Part shown: positions 10,105 through 18,385 of the stretch, in pieces
How the letters are laid out: every line of letters begins with the position of its first letter
How positions within the stretch are numbered: position 1 is the stretch's first letter
Assembly (NCBI GenBank): GCA_019117545.1
Contig: DWZN01000023.1
Coordinates: 1-58,502 of the forward strand
Direction of reading: 5' to 3'
Length of the DNA: 58,502 nt
DNA from: Candidatus Brevibacterium intestinavium
GTDB lineage: Bacteria > Actinomycetota > Actinomycetes > Actinomycetales > Brevibacteriaceae
Notes under the pieces: model-generated
What the model was told of the DNA's origin: nothing
Seen by the model: only the letters and a program-made list of their open reading frames with translations
Databases searched by the model: none
Program-made: the position numbers and the translations under genes

Positions 10105-11505
10105 ATGACCACTGCGAACATCGTCCCGGTAAGCGAACTCGGCGCCGTCCACTTCATCGGCATCGGCGGCTCGGGGATGTCCGGAATCGCCCGGATCATG
10201 GTCATGAACGGGGTCACGGTCTCCGGATCGGATGCGAAGGAGTCCTCCGTCGTCGAGGTGCTGCGGACCCTGGGCGCGACGGTGACGATCGGACATTCGG
10301 CCGACAACCTCGGCGAGGCCGACACCCTCGTGATCTCCTCGGCCATCCGCCGGGACAATCCCGAACTCGTCGAGGCGCAGCGCCGCGGGCTGCGCATCCT
10401 CCACCGCTCCGGGGCCCTGGCCTCGCTCATGGCCGACCGGCGGGCGGTGGCAGTGGCCGGCACGCACGGCAAGACCACGACCACCTCGATGGCCACCGTG
10501 GCCCTGCAGGCCAGCGGCGTCGACCCGTCCTTCGTCATCGGGGGAGTGCTGTCGACGACGGGCACGAACGCGCATTCGGGCACCGGTGACGTCTTCGTCG
10601 CCGAGGCCGACGAATCCGACGGCTCCTTCCTCCTCTACGAGCCCGTCATCGGAATCCTCACGAACGTCGAAGCCGACCACCTCGACCACTACGGGACACC
10701 GGAGAAGGTGCGTGAGGCGTTCATCGAATTCTGCAACGGCATCCAGTCGCGGTCCGGCACGATCATCGCCTGCGCCGACGATCCCGGTTCCCATGACGTG
10801 GCGGCACAGGCGCGTGCGCAGGGCGCCGAGGTCCTCCTCTACGGCACGGGCCCCGAGGCCGACATCGTCCTGCGCGATCTCGACTCCGGGGTCGGTTCGC
10901 GCTTCGTCCTCGACCTGCCCGGCCGCGCAGAGCCGCTGCCGGTCGAACTGCGGCAGCCGGGACTGCACAACGCACTCAACGCCACCGCCGCGATCGCTGT
11001 GGCCCACAGCCTCGGCGCCGATGTCGAACGCGCCGCCGCCGGGCTGGCCGGATACGGGGGCACCCGCCGTCGCTTCGAGGAACGCGGCATCGCCGGCGGT
11101 GTGCGCGTCATCGACGACTACGCCCACCACCCCACCGAGCTGCGCGCCGTGCTGGCCGCCGCCCGCGGAGTCGTCACCGACGGCGGCCGCGTATGGGCGA
11201 TCTTCCAGCCCCATCTGTACTCGCGGACCATGGAGTTCCGGGAGGAGTTCGGCCAGGCCCTGGGGCTGGCCGATGAGGTCGTCGTCCTCGACGTCTTCCC
11301 CGCCCGCGAGGACCCCGTGCCCGGAGTCACCGGGGCGCTGATCGCCGATCGCGTCCCGCACGATCACGTCACCTTCGAAGAGTCCTTCGCCGAGGCGGTC
11401 CCGTTCGTCGCCGCACGCGTGCGACCCGGTGACCTCGTGCTCACTCTCGGCGCCGGGGATGTGACGATCCTCGGGCCCGAGCTGCTGAGTGCGCTGGAGA
11501 GCTGA
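10105..11505 (+). CDS. murC: MurC, UDP-MurNAc:L-alanine ligase
   Basis: Cytoplasmic ligase for the first amino acid of the peptidoglycan stem. It is 466 aa. The N-terminal UDP-binding motif is HFIGIGGSGMSGIA, the ATP loop GTHGKTTTT starts near residue 119, and the C-terminal domain carries DDYAHHPTELRA. ATG 10105 lies 2 bp after the murG stop. It is followed by ftsQ after 5 bp, the common actinobacterial order in which ddl and ftsA are missing. Confidence 0.97.
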   Translation: MTTANIVPVSELGAVHFIGIGGSGMSGIARIMVMNGVTVSGSDAKESSVVEVLRTLGATVTIGHSADNLGEADTLVISSAIRRDNPELVEAQRRGLRILHRSGALASLMADRRAVAVAGTHGKTTTTSMATVALQASGVDPSFVIGGVLSTTGTNAHSGTGDVFVAEADESDGSFLLYEPVIGILTNVEADHLDHYGTPEKVREAFIEFCNGIQSRSGTIIACADDPGSHDVAAQARAQGAEVLLYGTGPEADIVLRDLDSGVGSRFVLDLPGRAEPLPVELRQPGLHNALNATAAIAVAHSLGADVERAAAGLAGYGGTRRRFEERGIAGGVRVIDDYAHHPTELRAVLAAARGVVTDGGRVWAIFQPHLYSRTMEFREEFGQALGLADEVVVLDVFPAREDPVPGVTGALIADRVPHDHVTFEESFAEAVPFVAARVRPGDLVLTLGAGDVTILGPELLSALES

Positions 11506-11510
11506 GACGC

Positions 11511-12263
11511 ATGGCGCCGCTTCCTCCGCCCCGCACCGGCGACGACTCCACCGCCGATCTCACCGGAGTCATCCGGGCCCGCCGGTGGCAGCTGTGGCGT
11601 CCCCGACTCATCGGCCTCGGCATCGTCGCCGTCGTGATCACGCTCGCCGCTGTCGCCTGGTTCTCGCCGGTGCTCGCGCTGGAGAAGGTGAACGTGAGCG
11701 GTGGGGAGCTCGTCGACCACGACAAGGTCAGCGACTTCGTCCTCGACGCCGATGGCGGGACCCCGCTGCCACAGGTGCGAACCGGCGAGGTCGAGGACTC
11801 CGTTCTCGAGCAGTTCCCGAAGGCCGCCGAGGCCGCGGTCCACTACGCGGGCCCGCGGACGCTGAAGATCGAGATCACCGACCGGACCCCTGTGCTCGCG
11901 GTCGAGGGGGCGTCGGGCTACCGGCTCTACGACGGTCAGGCCGTCGACCTCGGCGTCGTGGACGAGGCCCCGAAGGACCTGACCGTGCTCGGCTCCGACG
12001 ACGACCCGGACCGTGCCACCGTGGCCGCGGTCGTCCGGTTCATGGGCAGTCTGCGTCCGGAGCTGCGCGAACAGCTGTCGACGATCGAGGCCGAGGACAA
12101 GAACAGTCTGCAGGGACGTCTGGACACCGGCGACCACCAGGCGACGGTCGTCTTCGGCGATTCGTCCAACCCGAGTCTCAAAGTCCGCACCGCCGTCCAA
12201 CTCGCCTCCGCCGGACGCACGGAGATCGACGTATCCGTGCCCTCGGTGCCGGTGACGGACTGA
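11511..12263 (+). CDS. ftsQ: FtsQ/DivIB division protein
   Basis: Bitopic membrane protein that links early and late divisome parts and regulates FtsW/FtsI activity. It is 250 aa: about 35 cytoplasmic residues, one transmembrane segment (about 36-57, IGLGIVAVVITLAAVAWF), then a POTRA-type domain starting at the strand LEKVNVSGGELVDHDKV and a beta domain. Sequence conservation in this family is low, so the call rests on topology and position between murC and ftsZ. The gap to ftsZ is 194 bp and holds the ftsZ promoter. Confidence 0.92.
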   Translation: MAPLPPPRTGDDSTADLTGVIRARRWQLWRPRLIGLGIVAVVITLAAVAWFSPVLALEKVNVSGGELVDHDKVSDFVLDADGGTPLPQVRTGEVEDSVLEQFPKAAEAAVHYAGPRTLKIEITDRTPVLAVEGASGYRLYDGQAVDLGVVDEAPKDLTVLGSDDDPDRATVAAVVRFMGSLRPELREQLSTIEAEDKNSLQGRLDTGDHQATVVFGDSSNPSLKVRTAVQLASAGRTEIDVSVPSVPVTD

Positions 12264-12355
12264 GCCGGATGCCGCCTGCGGCCCGATTGCCCGCGTTTGG
12301 GCCCGACACACCGCGTGGCGTGTTTGGCCGAAGTCCGACACTCCGGGGAGAATGG

Positions 12356-12385
12356 TTGCAGTGCTGTTGCCTGGCCCAATAGCCT
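12356..12385 (+). promoter_or_regulatory. candidate ftsZ promoter
   Basis: A -35-like TTGCAG (12356-12361) and a -10-like TAGCCT (12380-12385) are 18 bp apart in the ftsQ-ftsZ gap. A start site near 12392 would leave a leader of about 65 nt ending in the purine-rich GAGACGAGG before the TTG start. This gives ftsZ a source of mRNA independent of the upstream mur operon. The match is partial and untested. Confidence 0.45.
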
Positions 12386-12457
12386 CAAGGCACAGAACAC
12401 AGACCGAATGCGCACGCAGACCTTGCGTGGCTGAAGCGCTTGAGACGAGGAACCGAC

Positions 12458-13645
12458 TTGGCTGAATTCCCACAATCCGGAGCGGATATCAAAGTTGCCG
12501 GGACCGGCGGCGGCGGTGTCAACGCTGTACAGAGGATGATCGACGTCGGCCTGCGCGGCGTGGAGTTCATCGCAATCAACACCGATGCCCAGGCACTCGT
12601 CCTCTCCGATGCCGATGTCAAGCTCGAGATCGGTCGTGACCAGACCCGAGGGCTCGGAGCCGGAGCGGACCCGGAGATCGGCCGCAAGGCCGCCGAATCC
12701 TCCGAAGACGCCATCCGCGACGCCCTCGAGGGCGCCGATATGGTCTTCGTCACCGCCGGTGAGGGCGGCGGAACCGGAACCGGTGCCGCTCCCGTGGTGG
12801 CCCGTGTCGCCCGCTCGCTGGGCTCGCTGACCATCGGTGTCGTCACCCGCCCGTTCACCTTCGAGGGACGGCGTCGTTCCGCGCAGGCCGAAGCCGGCAT
12901 CGCCGCTCTGCGCGAAGAGGTCGACACCCTCATCGTCATCCCGAACGACCGTCTGCTCTCGATCTCCGACCGCAGCGTGTCCGTCGTCGAGGCCTTCCGC
13001 TCGGCCGACGAGGTGCTGCGCTCCGGTGTGCAGGGCATCACCGACCTCATCTCGGTCCCGGGCCTGATCAACCTCGACTTCGCCGACGTCAAGTCGGTGA
13101 TGCAGGACGCGGGCACCGCGCTCATGGGCATCGGCGCCGCCACCGGCGATGACCGAGCCGTCCAGGCCGCCGAATCCGCCATCGCCTCACCGCTGCTGGA
13201 AGCCAGCATCGACGGCGCCCACGGGGTGCTCTTCTGCATCACCGGCGGCGGCGACCTCGGACTGTTCGAGGTCAACGAGGCGGCGCGACTGGTCCAGGAG
13301 GCCGCCCACCCCGAGGCGAACATCATCTTCGGTGCCGTCATCGACGACAACATCGGCGACGAATGCCGTGTCACGGTCATAGCCGCAGGCTTCGACAACA
13401 GCGCGCCGAACGCGGAGACCGCCGGTGTCGAACCAATCCCGGCCGCCGTCTCGGCGACTGCGAGCACCGAGTCCGAGACCGAGACCGACTCCGCAGCGAT
13501 CGAGACCGAGTCCGAGGAGTCGGAGACGAGCGAGAGCGCGTCACCGCGGCGGAACGAGGAGCATCAGATCCCGGCGACCCTGCCGAGCGAACGCAGCGCC
13601 TCGAATGCCGACAGCGATCTCGATATCCCCGACTTCCTCAAGTAA
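12458..13645 (+). CDS. ftsZ: FtsZ, tubulin-like division GTPase
   Basis: Cytoplasmic GTPase that forms the Z ring. TTG 12458 is chosen because GAGACGAGG lies 7 nt upstream and it yields the normal short N-terminus; a TTG at 12440 in the same frame would overlap that ribosome site. The protein is 395 aa. The GTP-binding motif GGGTGTG is at residues 103-109 and the T7 synergy loop [11 protein letters not shown] near 205. An acidic variable linker follows residue 315, and the C-terminus is DLDIPDFLK, matching the conserved tail that binds SepF and FtsW in actinobacteria. Confidence 0.97.
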   Translation: MAEFPQSGADIKVAGTGGGGVNAVQRMIDVGLRGVEFIAINTDAQALVLSDADVKLEIGRDQTRGLGAGADPEIGRKAAESSEDAIRDALEGADMVFVTAGEGGGTGTGAAPVVARVARSLGSLTIGVVTRPFTFEGRRRSAQAEAGIAALREEVDTLIVIPNDRLLSISDRSVSVVEAFRSADEVLRSGVQGITDLISVPGLINLDFADVKSVMQDAGTALMGIGAATGDDRAVQAAESAIASPLLEASIDGAHGVLFCITGGGDLGLFEVNEAARLVQEAAHPEANIIFGAVIDDNIGDECRVTVIAAGFDNSAPNAETAGVEPIPAAVSATASTESETETDSAAIETESEESETSESASPRRNEEHQIPATLPSERSASNADSDLDIPDFLK

Positions 13646-13646
13646 T

Positions 13647-14405
13647 ATGCTGCGCTCGAGGTTCGTCATCCCGGGCAGCCGCACCGCGCACGTGGCCTTC
13701 ACGGACCGGCACGGTGGGTACTCGAGCGGGGACTTCGCCTCGTTCAACCTCGCCCGTCACGTCGGAGACGATGACGAACTCGTCGCCGCCAACCGTGCCG
13801 CACTCGCTCAGGTCCTGGGCCTGAGCGGGGAACGGCTGGCCTTCGTCGCCCAGGTCCACGGCACCTCGGTGCGGACCATCAGCGACGAGGCCGAACTGCG
13901 CTCGGGACCGGTCGAAGCCGATGCCCAGATCACGAACCTCACGGGCATCGGCCTGGCGATCATGGTCGCCGACTGCACTCCCGTCATGCTCGCCGATCCG
14001 GAGGTCGGGCTCATCGCCGCCGTCCACGCCGGTCGGCAGGGAATGGCCGCGGGCGTGGTGCCCACCACGCTGGCGGCCATGCGCGAGGCCGGGGCCGATC
14101 GGATCCACGCGGTGATCGGACCCTCGGTCTGCCCCCGCTGCTACGAAGTCTCAGCCGAATTGCGCGCCGAGGTCGCCGCGATCGAGCCCACGGCCGCCTC
14201 GGTGTCGGTCTCGGGAACACCGGCACTCGACGTCGCCGGGGCCGTGGCCGAACAGCTCAGTCGTGAGTCAGTGATCATCGATCAGTTCTCACGCACCTGC
14301 ACGAAGGAATCCGAGGACCTGTTCTCCTACCGCAGGCAGTCCACGACGGGCCGGTTCGCAGGCATCATCTGGCTGCAGGAAGAAAAGACCACGACACACC
14401 CATAG
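13647..14405 (+). CDS. pgeF: PgeF/YlmD-type multicopper polyphenol oxidase-like protein
   Basis: Member of the YfiH/LACC1 family. Relatives act on purine nucleosides, and some remove wrongly built muropeptide precursors. ATG 13647 starts 1 bp after the ftsZ stop and gives 252 aa. The metal or active-site residues are visible in VADCTPVML and AAVHAGRQG, with an upstream His in AQVHGTS. A second Cys pair is in IGPSVCPRCYEV. It sits in the usual place after ftsZ. The frame is open upstream inside ftsZ, but that stretch is only a shadow of ftsZ. Confidence 0.92.
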   Translation: MLRSRFVIPGSRTAHVAFTDRHGGYSSGDFASFNLARHVGDDDELVAANRAALAQVLGLSGERLAFVAQVHGTSVRTISDEAELRSGPVEADAQITNLTGIGLAIMVADCTPVMLADPEVGLIAAVHAGRQGMAAGVVPTTLAAMREAGADRIHAVIGPSVCPRCYEVSAELRAEVAAIEPTAASVSVSGTPALDVAGAVAEQLSRESVIIDQFSRTCTKESEDLFSYRRQSTTGRFAGIIWLQEEKTTTHP

Positions 14406-14434
14406 GACTCACCCGCCCCACGGTCCGCGTGCGA

Positions 14435-14440
14435 TAGTTT
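14435..14440 (+). promoter_or_regulatory. candidate -10 box ahead of sepF
   Basis: TAGTTT in the pgeF-sepF gap, followed by a roughly 35-nt leader with the ribosome site GAGGAG ahead of the sepF ATG. No convincing -35 was found. Confidence 0.35.
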
Positions 14441-14482
14441 GGGCGACAGGTGAGCAAGTGCCGAAGGCCGAGGAGCTAAGAC

Positions 14483-15007
14483 ATGTCAGCAATCAAGAAG
14501 ACGCTGGAATACCTGGGTTTCGTCGAAGAAGAGGACGAGACCGTCGATCGCCACGACACCGACCGTCGCGAACCCGCCTACCGTGACCGCGAGGTCGTTG
14601 AGACCTATGACGAGGTCGATGAGCACGACGAGCCGGAAGCGGCAGCGGATGAGTCACCGGCACCGGTGACACCGATCCATCCGTCACCGATTCGGCCCGT
14701 AGACACCCCGGCCCCAGGAACCTCAATGAACCGCATCAGAACCATCCACCCCCGCAGCTACAACGATGCCATGGTCATCGGATCGGCCTTCCGCGAGGGC
14801 ACCCCGGTGATCATGAACCTCTCGGAGATGGACGAGAACAACTCCAAGCGCCTCGTCGACTTCTCCGCCGGGCTGATCTTCGGCCTGCACGGATCGATCG
14901 AACGCGTGACGAACAAGGTGTTCCTGCTGACTCCCGAGAACATCGAGGTCGCCGGGGAGACCGAGGCCGATTCGGACACGCAGGCGAGTTTCTTCAACCA
15001 GAGCTGA
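14483..15007 (+). CDS. sepF: SepF, membrane anchor and cross-linker of FtsZ
   Basis: Cytoplasmic division protein that tethers FtsZ to the membrane in bacteria lacking FtsA. It is 174 aa. The N-terminal MSAIKKTLEYLGF can form the amphipathic membrane helix. An acidic, Pro-rich linker covers residues 17-75, and the conserved SepF domain runs from about 83 to 160 (IHPRSYNDAMVIGSAF, then RLVDFSAGLIFGL). A GGAG ribosome site lies ahead of ATG 14483. YlmE/YggS, frequently encoded just upstream of sepF, is absent here. Confidence 0.95.
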   Translation: MSAIKKTLEYLGFVEEEDETVDRHDTDRREPAYRDREVVETYDEVDEHDEPEAAADESPAPVTPIHPSPIRPVDTPAPGTSMNRIRTIHPRSYNDAMVIGSAFREGTPVIMNLSEMDENNSKRLVDFSAGLIFGLHGSIERVTNKVFLLTPENIEVAGETEADSDTQASFFNQS

Positions 15008-15050
15008 ACGGGTTCCGGGCTCTTCTCAACTCCTCTTCAGCTCGAGCCGT

Positions 15051-15056
15051 TAGGCT
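15051..15056 (+). promoter_or_regulatory. candidate -10 box ahead of the yggT-family gene
   Basis: TAGGCT in the 94-bp sepF-yggT gap, about 45 nt before the GTG start. No clear -35 is present. Confidence 0.3.
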
Positions 15057-15101
15057 GGGGTTTCGGCACTCAAGCAGCAACGAAAGGCGCGAGGGACCCA
15101 C

Positions 15102-15401
15102 GTGGCCACCATCTTCTATATCCTCGGTACGGCGCTGAGCCTCTATGTCTACGTGCTCCTGGCCCGCGTCATCCTCGACCTGGTGCAGGTGTTCTCACGC
15201 GAGTGGAAGCCGACCGGTTTCCTCCTCGTGCTCGCCGAGGTCGTGTACACGCTCACCGATCCGCCGCTGAAGATGCTGCGGAAGGTGATCCCGCCCCTGC
15301 GTCTGGGCCAGATCTCGCTCGACCTCGGGTTCATCGTCCTGCTCATCGGCGTCCAGATCATCGCCTCGGTGTTCTTCAACCTCTCCCACGCCTCGGTCTG
15401 A
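15102..15401 (+). CDS. YggT/YlmG family membrane protein
   Basis: Small (99 aa) integral membrane protein with two hydrophobic segments, about residues 4-28 and 73-93, joined by a loop containing the conserved LTDPPLKMLRKVIPPL. In actinobacteria and cyanobacteria these proteins lie between sepF and divIVA and are linked to septum or nucleoid placement; the molecular role is unknown. GTG 15102 follows the purine stretch GCGAGGGA. The last codons and the stop form the first copy of a 20-bp tandem duplication. Confidence 0.9.
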   Translation: MATIFYILGTALSLYVYVLLARVILDLVQVFSREWKPTGFLLVLAEVVYTLTDPPLKMLRKVIPPLRLGQISLDLGFIVLLIGVQIIASVFFNLSHASV

Positions 15402-15430
15402 GAACACGGGCCTCGGTCCGAGAACACGGG
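15391..15430 (+). repeat. 20-bp tandem duplication spanning the yggT stop codon
   Basis: Copies at 15391-15410 and 15411-15430 (cctcggtcYgagaacacggg) differ by one base. The first copy contains the stop TGA; in the second the same place reads CGA. It looks like a recent replication-slippage event. Confidence 0.8.
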
Positions 15431-15812
15431 CCCGGCGCGGCACCCGCGGCTCGCGGACACCCAGCACGAGGTTCCGGCCCGCGATCGGCTGCGGTGCCAG
15501 GGTCGGAGGAGGCGTTGAAGACGATCCGGACGGCATTCGCGACGAAGCGTCTGCGCAGCGAGGCAGACCATGATCGATTCGACCGAATAGCGGTGAAATC
15601 ATTAGCGGTAATCGCCGAAGAGCGATGAATGCGGGCATGGGAATTGGCCGTTGACGGTTGCGGCTTGTTAGCCTCAATGAGGAAAAATGCGTTATCGAAT
15701 GCGTGACACGCCATTACTGCGGGACAGAACTGCAGGTGTTACGCTAATGTGACGTTGAAGCCGTCCTTCCGGGCGGCAGCGTAATGATTGTAGATCGACC
15801 GAAGGTGACCTC
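15402..15812. other. 411-bp gap before divIVA
   Basis: The gap starts with the second copy of the 20-bp repeat. From about 15520 the base composition becomes more AT-rich than its surroundings. A frame ending at 15628 (residues such as ALKTIRTAFATKRLRSEADHDRF) looks mildly protein-like but has no credible start or ribosome site and may be a decayed remnant. The last 150 bp should hold the divIVA promoter; TTAGCCT near 15669 and TACGCT near 15740 are possible -10 boxes, but I cannot choose between them. No RNA gene is recognised. Confidence 0.5.
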
Positions 15813-16640
15813 ATGGCGCTCACGCCTGAAGACGTAGTAAACAAGCGGTTCCAGCATGTGAAGTTCCGCGACGGGTACGACCAGGATGAAGTCGACGATT
15901 TCCTTGACGAGGTCGTCGTCGAGATCCGCCGTCTCTACCAGGAGAACGACGAGCTGCGTCAGAAGCTCTCCACCGCCGAACAGCGTGTGAAGGAACTCGA
16001 GGCCGGCGGCGCCACTGCCGCACCGGCTCAGGATTCCGACGCCACTCAGGCGATGCCGGCCGCCGTTCCCACTCCCGAGGAACCGGCCGAGGCACCTGCA
16101 CCGCAGGAAGAGCAGGCCCCTGCCGCCCCGGCACCGGTCGAGGAGACTCAGGCTTCGGCTCCCGTCGTCAAGGAAGCCGCTCCTGCTCCCGCCGAGGATT
16201 CGAGCGCATCGGGCGCGCAGGCTCCTGCCATGGCCGCCGGAGCCGGTGGCGCAGCCGGAGTCGGCCTCGGTGCCGCCGCAGCCGGCGGCGACGGGGATGC
16301 CCACGGTCTCATCGCTTTGGCTCAGCGCGTCCACGATGAGCACGTGGCCGAAGGTGAGCGCAAGCGCGACGAACTCATCAAGGGCGCCGAGAAGGAAGCC
16401 GCCGACATCGTCGGCAAGGCCGAGTCCAAGCGCGATGAGACCCTGTCGACCCTCGAATCGCAGAAGTCGACGCTGGAGCGTTCGATCGATCAGCTGTCGA
16501 ATTTCGAGCGCCAGTACCGCACCCGTCTGAAGAGCTACCTCAACGATCAGCTGCGTGACCTCGAGAACTCCACGAGCCTGGCTCCGGAGACCCTCGACGG
16601 AAACAACCCGCTGGGCGGCTCGTCGAACCACAAGCTCTGA
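15813..16640 (+). CDS. divIVA: DivIVA/Wag31 polar growth and division scaffold
   Basis: Coiled-coil scaffold that recognises negative membrane curvature and organises polar or septal wall growth. It is 275 aa. The N-terminal domain MALTPEDVVNKRFQ to about residue 35 is the conserved lipid-binding module. A first coiled coil covers about 36-65, then an Ala/Pro/Glu-rich disordered linker (about 68-165), then a long second coiled coil to about residue 255. ATG 15813 follows the purine-rich GAAGGTGACC. A strong hairpin right after the stop ends the cluster. Confidence 0.95.
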   Translation: MALTPEDVVNKRFQHVKFRDGYDQDEVDDFLDEVVVEIRRLYQENDELRQKLSTAEQRVKELEAGGATAAPAQDSDATQAMPAAVPTPEEPAEAPAPQEEQAPAAPAPVEETQASAPVVKEAAPAPAEDSSASGAQAPAMAAGAGGAAGVGLGAAAAGGDGDAHGLIALAQRVHDEHVAEGERKRDELIKGAEKEAADIVGKAESKRDETLSTLESQKSTLERSIDQLSNFERQYRTRLKSYLNDQLRDLENSTSLAPETLDGNNPLGGSSNHKL

Positions 16641-16652
16641 TACGAGCTGGGC

Positions 16653-16692
16653 ACAGAGGTCCGGGAACTCCCGAGAGTTCCCGGACCTCTGT
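16653..16692 (+). terminator. 18-bp perfect stem-loop after divIVA
   Basis: Arms 16653-16670 and 16675-16692 pair perfectly around the 4-nt loop ccga, 12 bp after the divIVA stop. There is no T tract, which is common for actinobacterial intrinsic terminators. It separates the division cluster from lspA. Confidence 0.8.
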
Positions 16693-16798
16693 CATACCCG
16701 CCCGCCTCGATGACGGTCCGGGGGCGGGACCTCGGGCGTGGGCACAGGAGACCGGGCGGAAGTGCGCGAACTCCTGCGGCCCAGGGACGCCGGTGGGC

Positions 16799-16804
16799 TA
16801 GAAT
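16799..16804 (+). promoter_or_regulatory. -10 box for a probably leaderless lspA mRNA
   Basis: TAGAAT ends 7 nt before ATG 16812, the distance expected if transcription starts on the A of that ATG. The ATG at 16803 lies within the box itself, which argues against its use. Confidence 0.5.
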
Positions 16805-16811
16805 GAACCAA

Positions 16812-17348
16812 ATGAACGATCCTGCCTCACGGGCGAAGAGAGCTCGCACCGCCGAACTGGGCCTGCTGTACGCCATCGCGGTCATCGTGCTCGTGATCGA
16901 CCAGTTCACGAAGTTCCTCGCCGTCGCCCTGCTCGAAGGCAGGCCCCCGGTGCCCGTGATCGGGGATCTGGCCGGTTTCACCTTCTACCGCAACCCCGGT
17001 GCCGCACTCGGCCTGGGGTCGAGCGTGACCTGGGTGTTCCCACTCATCGCCATCGGCGTATTCATCGCGATCCTCGCGCTCTCACGCAAACTGGCCTCGC
17101 GCACCTGGGCCATCGGGCTCGGCCTGCTGCTGGGCGGACTGTTCGGCAACCTCGTCGACCGTCTGTTCCGGGCACCGTCGTTCCTGCACGGAGCCGTCGT
17201 CGACTTCATCGATCTGTCGCTGTTCATCTGCAATGTCGCCGACATCGCGATCACCGCGGCTGCGGTCACGCTCGTCGTGGCCAGCCTCAAGGGCATCGAC
17301 ATCGACGGATCGGACTCCCCACGTGTGAAAGAGGACTCCCATGACTGA
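16812..17348 (+). CDS. lspA: LspA, prolipoprotein signal peptidase II
   Basis: Membrane aspartyl protease that removes signal peptides from lipoproteins after diacylglyceryl transfer. ATG 16812 gives 178 aa; ATG 16803 would add three residues. Four transmembrane segments are visible. Conserved blocks are DQFTKFLA, YRNPGAALGL, GNLVDRLF with the first catalytic Asp, and FNVADIAI-like ICNVADIAI with the second. Likely substrates include the amidase lipoprotein at 30677-31534. The stop lies 8 nt inside the next gene, so translation is coupled. Confidence 0.95.
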   Translation: MNDPASRAKRARTAELGLLYAIAVIVLVIDQFTKFLAVALLEGRPPVPVIGDLAGFTFYRNPGAALGLGSSVTWVFPLIAIGVFIAILALSRKLASRTWAIGLGLLLGGLFGNLVDRLFRAPSFLHGAVVDFIDLSLFICNVADIAITAAAVTLVVASLKGIDIDGSDSPRVKEDSHD

Positions 17349-18264
17349 ACGCTCCATCCTCGTCCCCGAAGGGCTCGAAGGTCAGCGCGTGGACGCTGCG
17401 ATGTCGAAGCTGCTGGGCCTGTCCCGCACCGCAGCGGCGGATATCTGCGCCGACGGCGGCGTGCAGATGTCCGGTCGCCCGGTGATCAAATCCGATCGCG
17501 TCATCGCCGGCGAACGGCTCGACATCATCATGCCCGAACCCCAACGACCCGTGGAGGTCGTTGCCGATCCGGTGCCGGGAATGAGGATCGTCCACGACGA
17601 GGACGCCTTCGTCGTCGTCGACAAACCCGTCGGAGTCGCCGCGCACCCGGCCATCGGCTGGACCGGCCGGACCGTCGTCGGGGGACTGGCCGCAGCAGGA
17701 TTTCGAATCGCGACGTCCGGGGCTCCCGAACGGCAGGGCATCGTCCAGCGCCTCGATGTGGGCACCTCGGGGCTGATGGTCGTGGCCAAGAGCGAATACG
17801 CCTACAGCGTGCTCAAACGCGCATTCAAGGAACGCACCGTCGACAAGACCTACCACGCTCTCGTCCAAGGACTGCCCGACCCGGTGCTCGGCACGATCGA
17901 CGCCCCGATCGCCCGGCACCCGAAGCACGATGGCCTCTACGCCGTGCGCACCGGAGGCAAGAACGCGATCACCCACTACGAGGTGATCGAGGCGCATCGG
18001 CGAGCCGCACTCGTCGAGGTCCACCTCGAGACCGGCCGCACCCATCAGATCCGCGTCCACTTCTCCGCCACCAAACATCCGTGCGTGGGCGATCTGCCCT
18101 ATGGGGCCGATCCCGTGCTGGCCAAGGAGCTCGGTCTCGAACGGCAGTGGCTGCATGCGGTCAAGCTCGGCTTCCGCCATCCCGACACGCAGAAGTGGGT
18201 CGAATTCGAAAGCGACTACCCCGAGGATCTGCAGACCGCGATCGATCACATCCGACCCCACTGA
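17341..18264 (+). CDS. RluA-family 23S rRNA pseudouridine synthase
   Basis: Isomerises uridines to pseudouridine in large-subunit rRNA; position after lspA matches the RluD-like enzymes of other bacteria. It is 307 aa. An S4-type RNA-binding domain covers about residues 12-60 and the catalytic domain starts near 77 (DEDAFVVVDKPVGVAAHP). The catalytic Asp is in QRLDVGTSGLMVVAK; most relatives have His where this one has Gln just before the Arg. The substrate site of the motif GRTHQIRVH is intact. The start ATG overlaps the lspA stop. Confidence 0.92.
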   Translation: MTERSILVPEGLEGQRVDAAMSKLLGLSRTAAADICADGGVQMSGRPVIKSDRVIAGERLDIIMPEPQRPVEVVADPVPGMRIVHDEDAFVVVDKPVGVAAHPAIGWTGRTVVGGLAAAGFRIATSGAPERQGIVQRLDVGTSGLMVVAKSEYAYSVLKRAFKERTVDKTYHALVQGLPDPVLGTIDAPIARHPKHDGLYAVRTGGKNAITHYEVIEAHRRAALVEVHLETGRTHQIRVHFSATKHPCVGDLPYGADPVLAKELGLERQWLHAVKLGFRHPDTQKWVEFESDYPEDLQTAIDHIRPH

Positions 18265-18385
18265 ACCGCCGGTGCCGGGCACCGGTCGCGGCGTCGCCGG
18301 GCGGGCGCGGTGGGCCACCTCGGGGCCGGTGGAGATGGACTAAGCTGGGGGCGCAACACAGGCCACATCAGGAAGGCGGCTGCCA

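Noticed and set aside
15203..15628. 141-codon frame after yggT
   Set aside because: It overlaps yggT in another frame for half its length; only the last 40 codons look protein-like, and they lack a start. I mention it in the gap entry as a possible remnant only.
15639..15669. GGGAAT upstream of divIVA, possible SigR-type promoter
   Set aside because: The nearest suitable GTT is 22 bp away, not 18.
15770..15800. GTAATGATTGTAGAT upstream of divIVA as another BlaI-type site
   Set aside because: Only the right half resembles the operator; the left half matches at about three of six positions.
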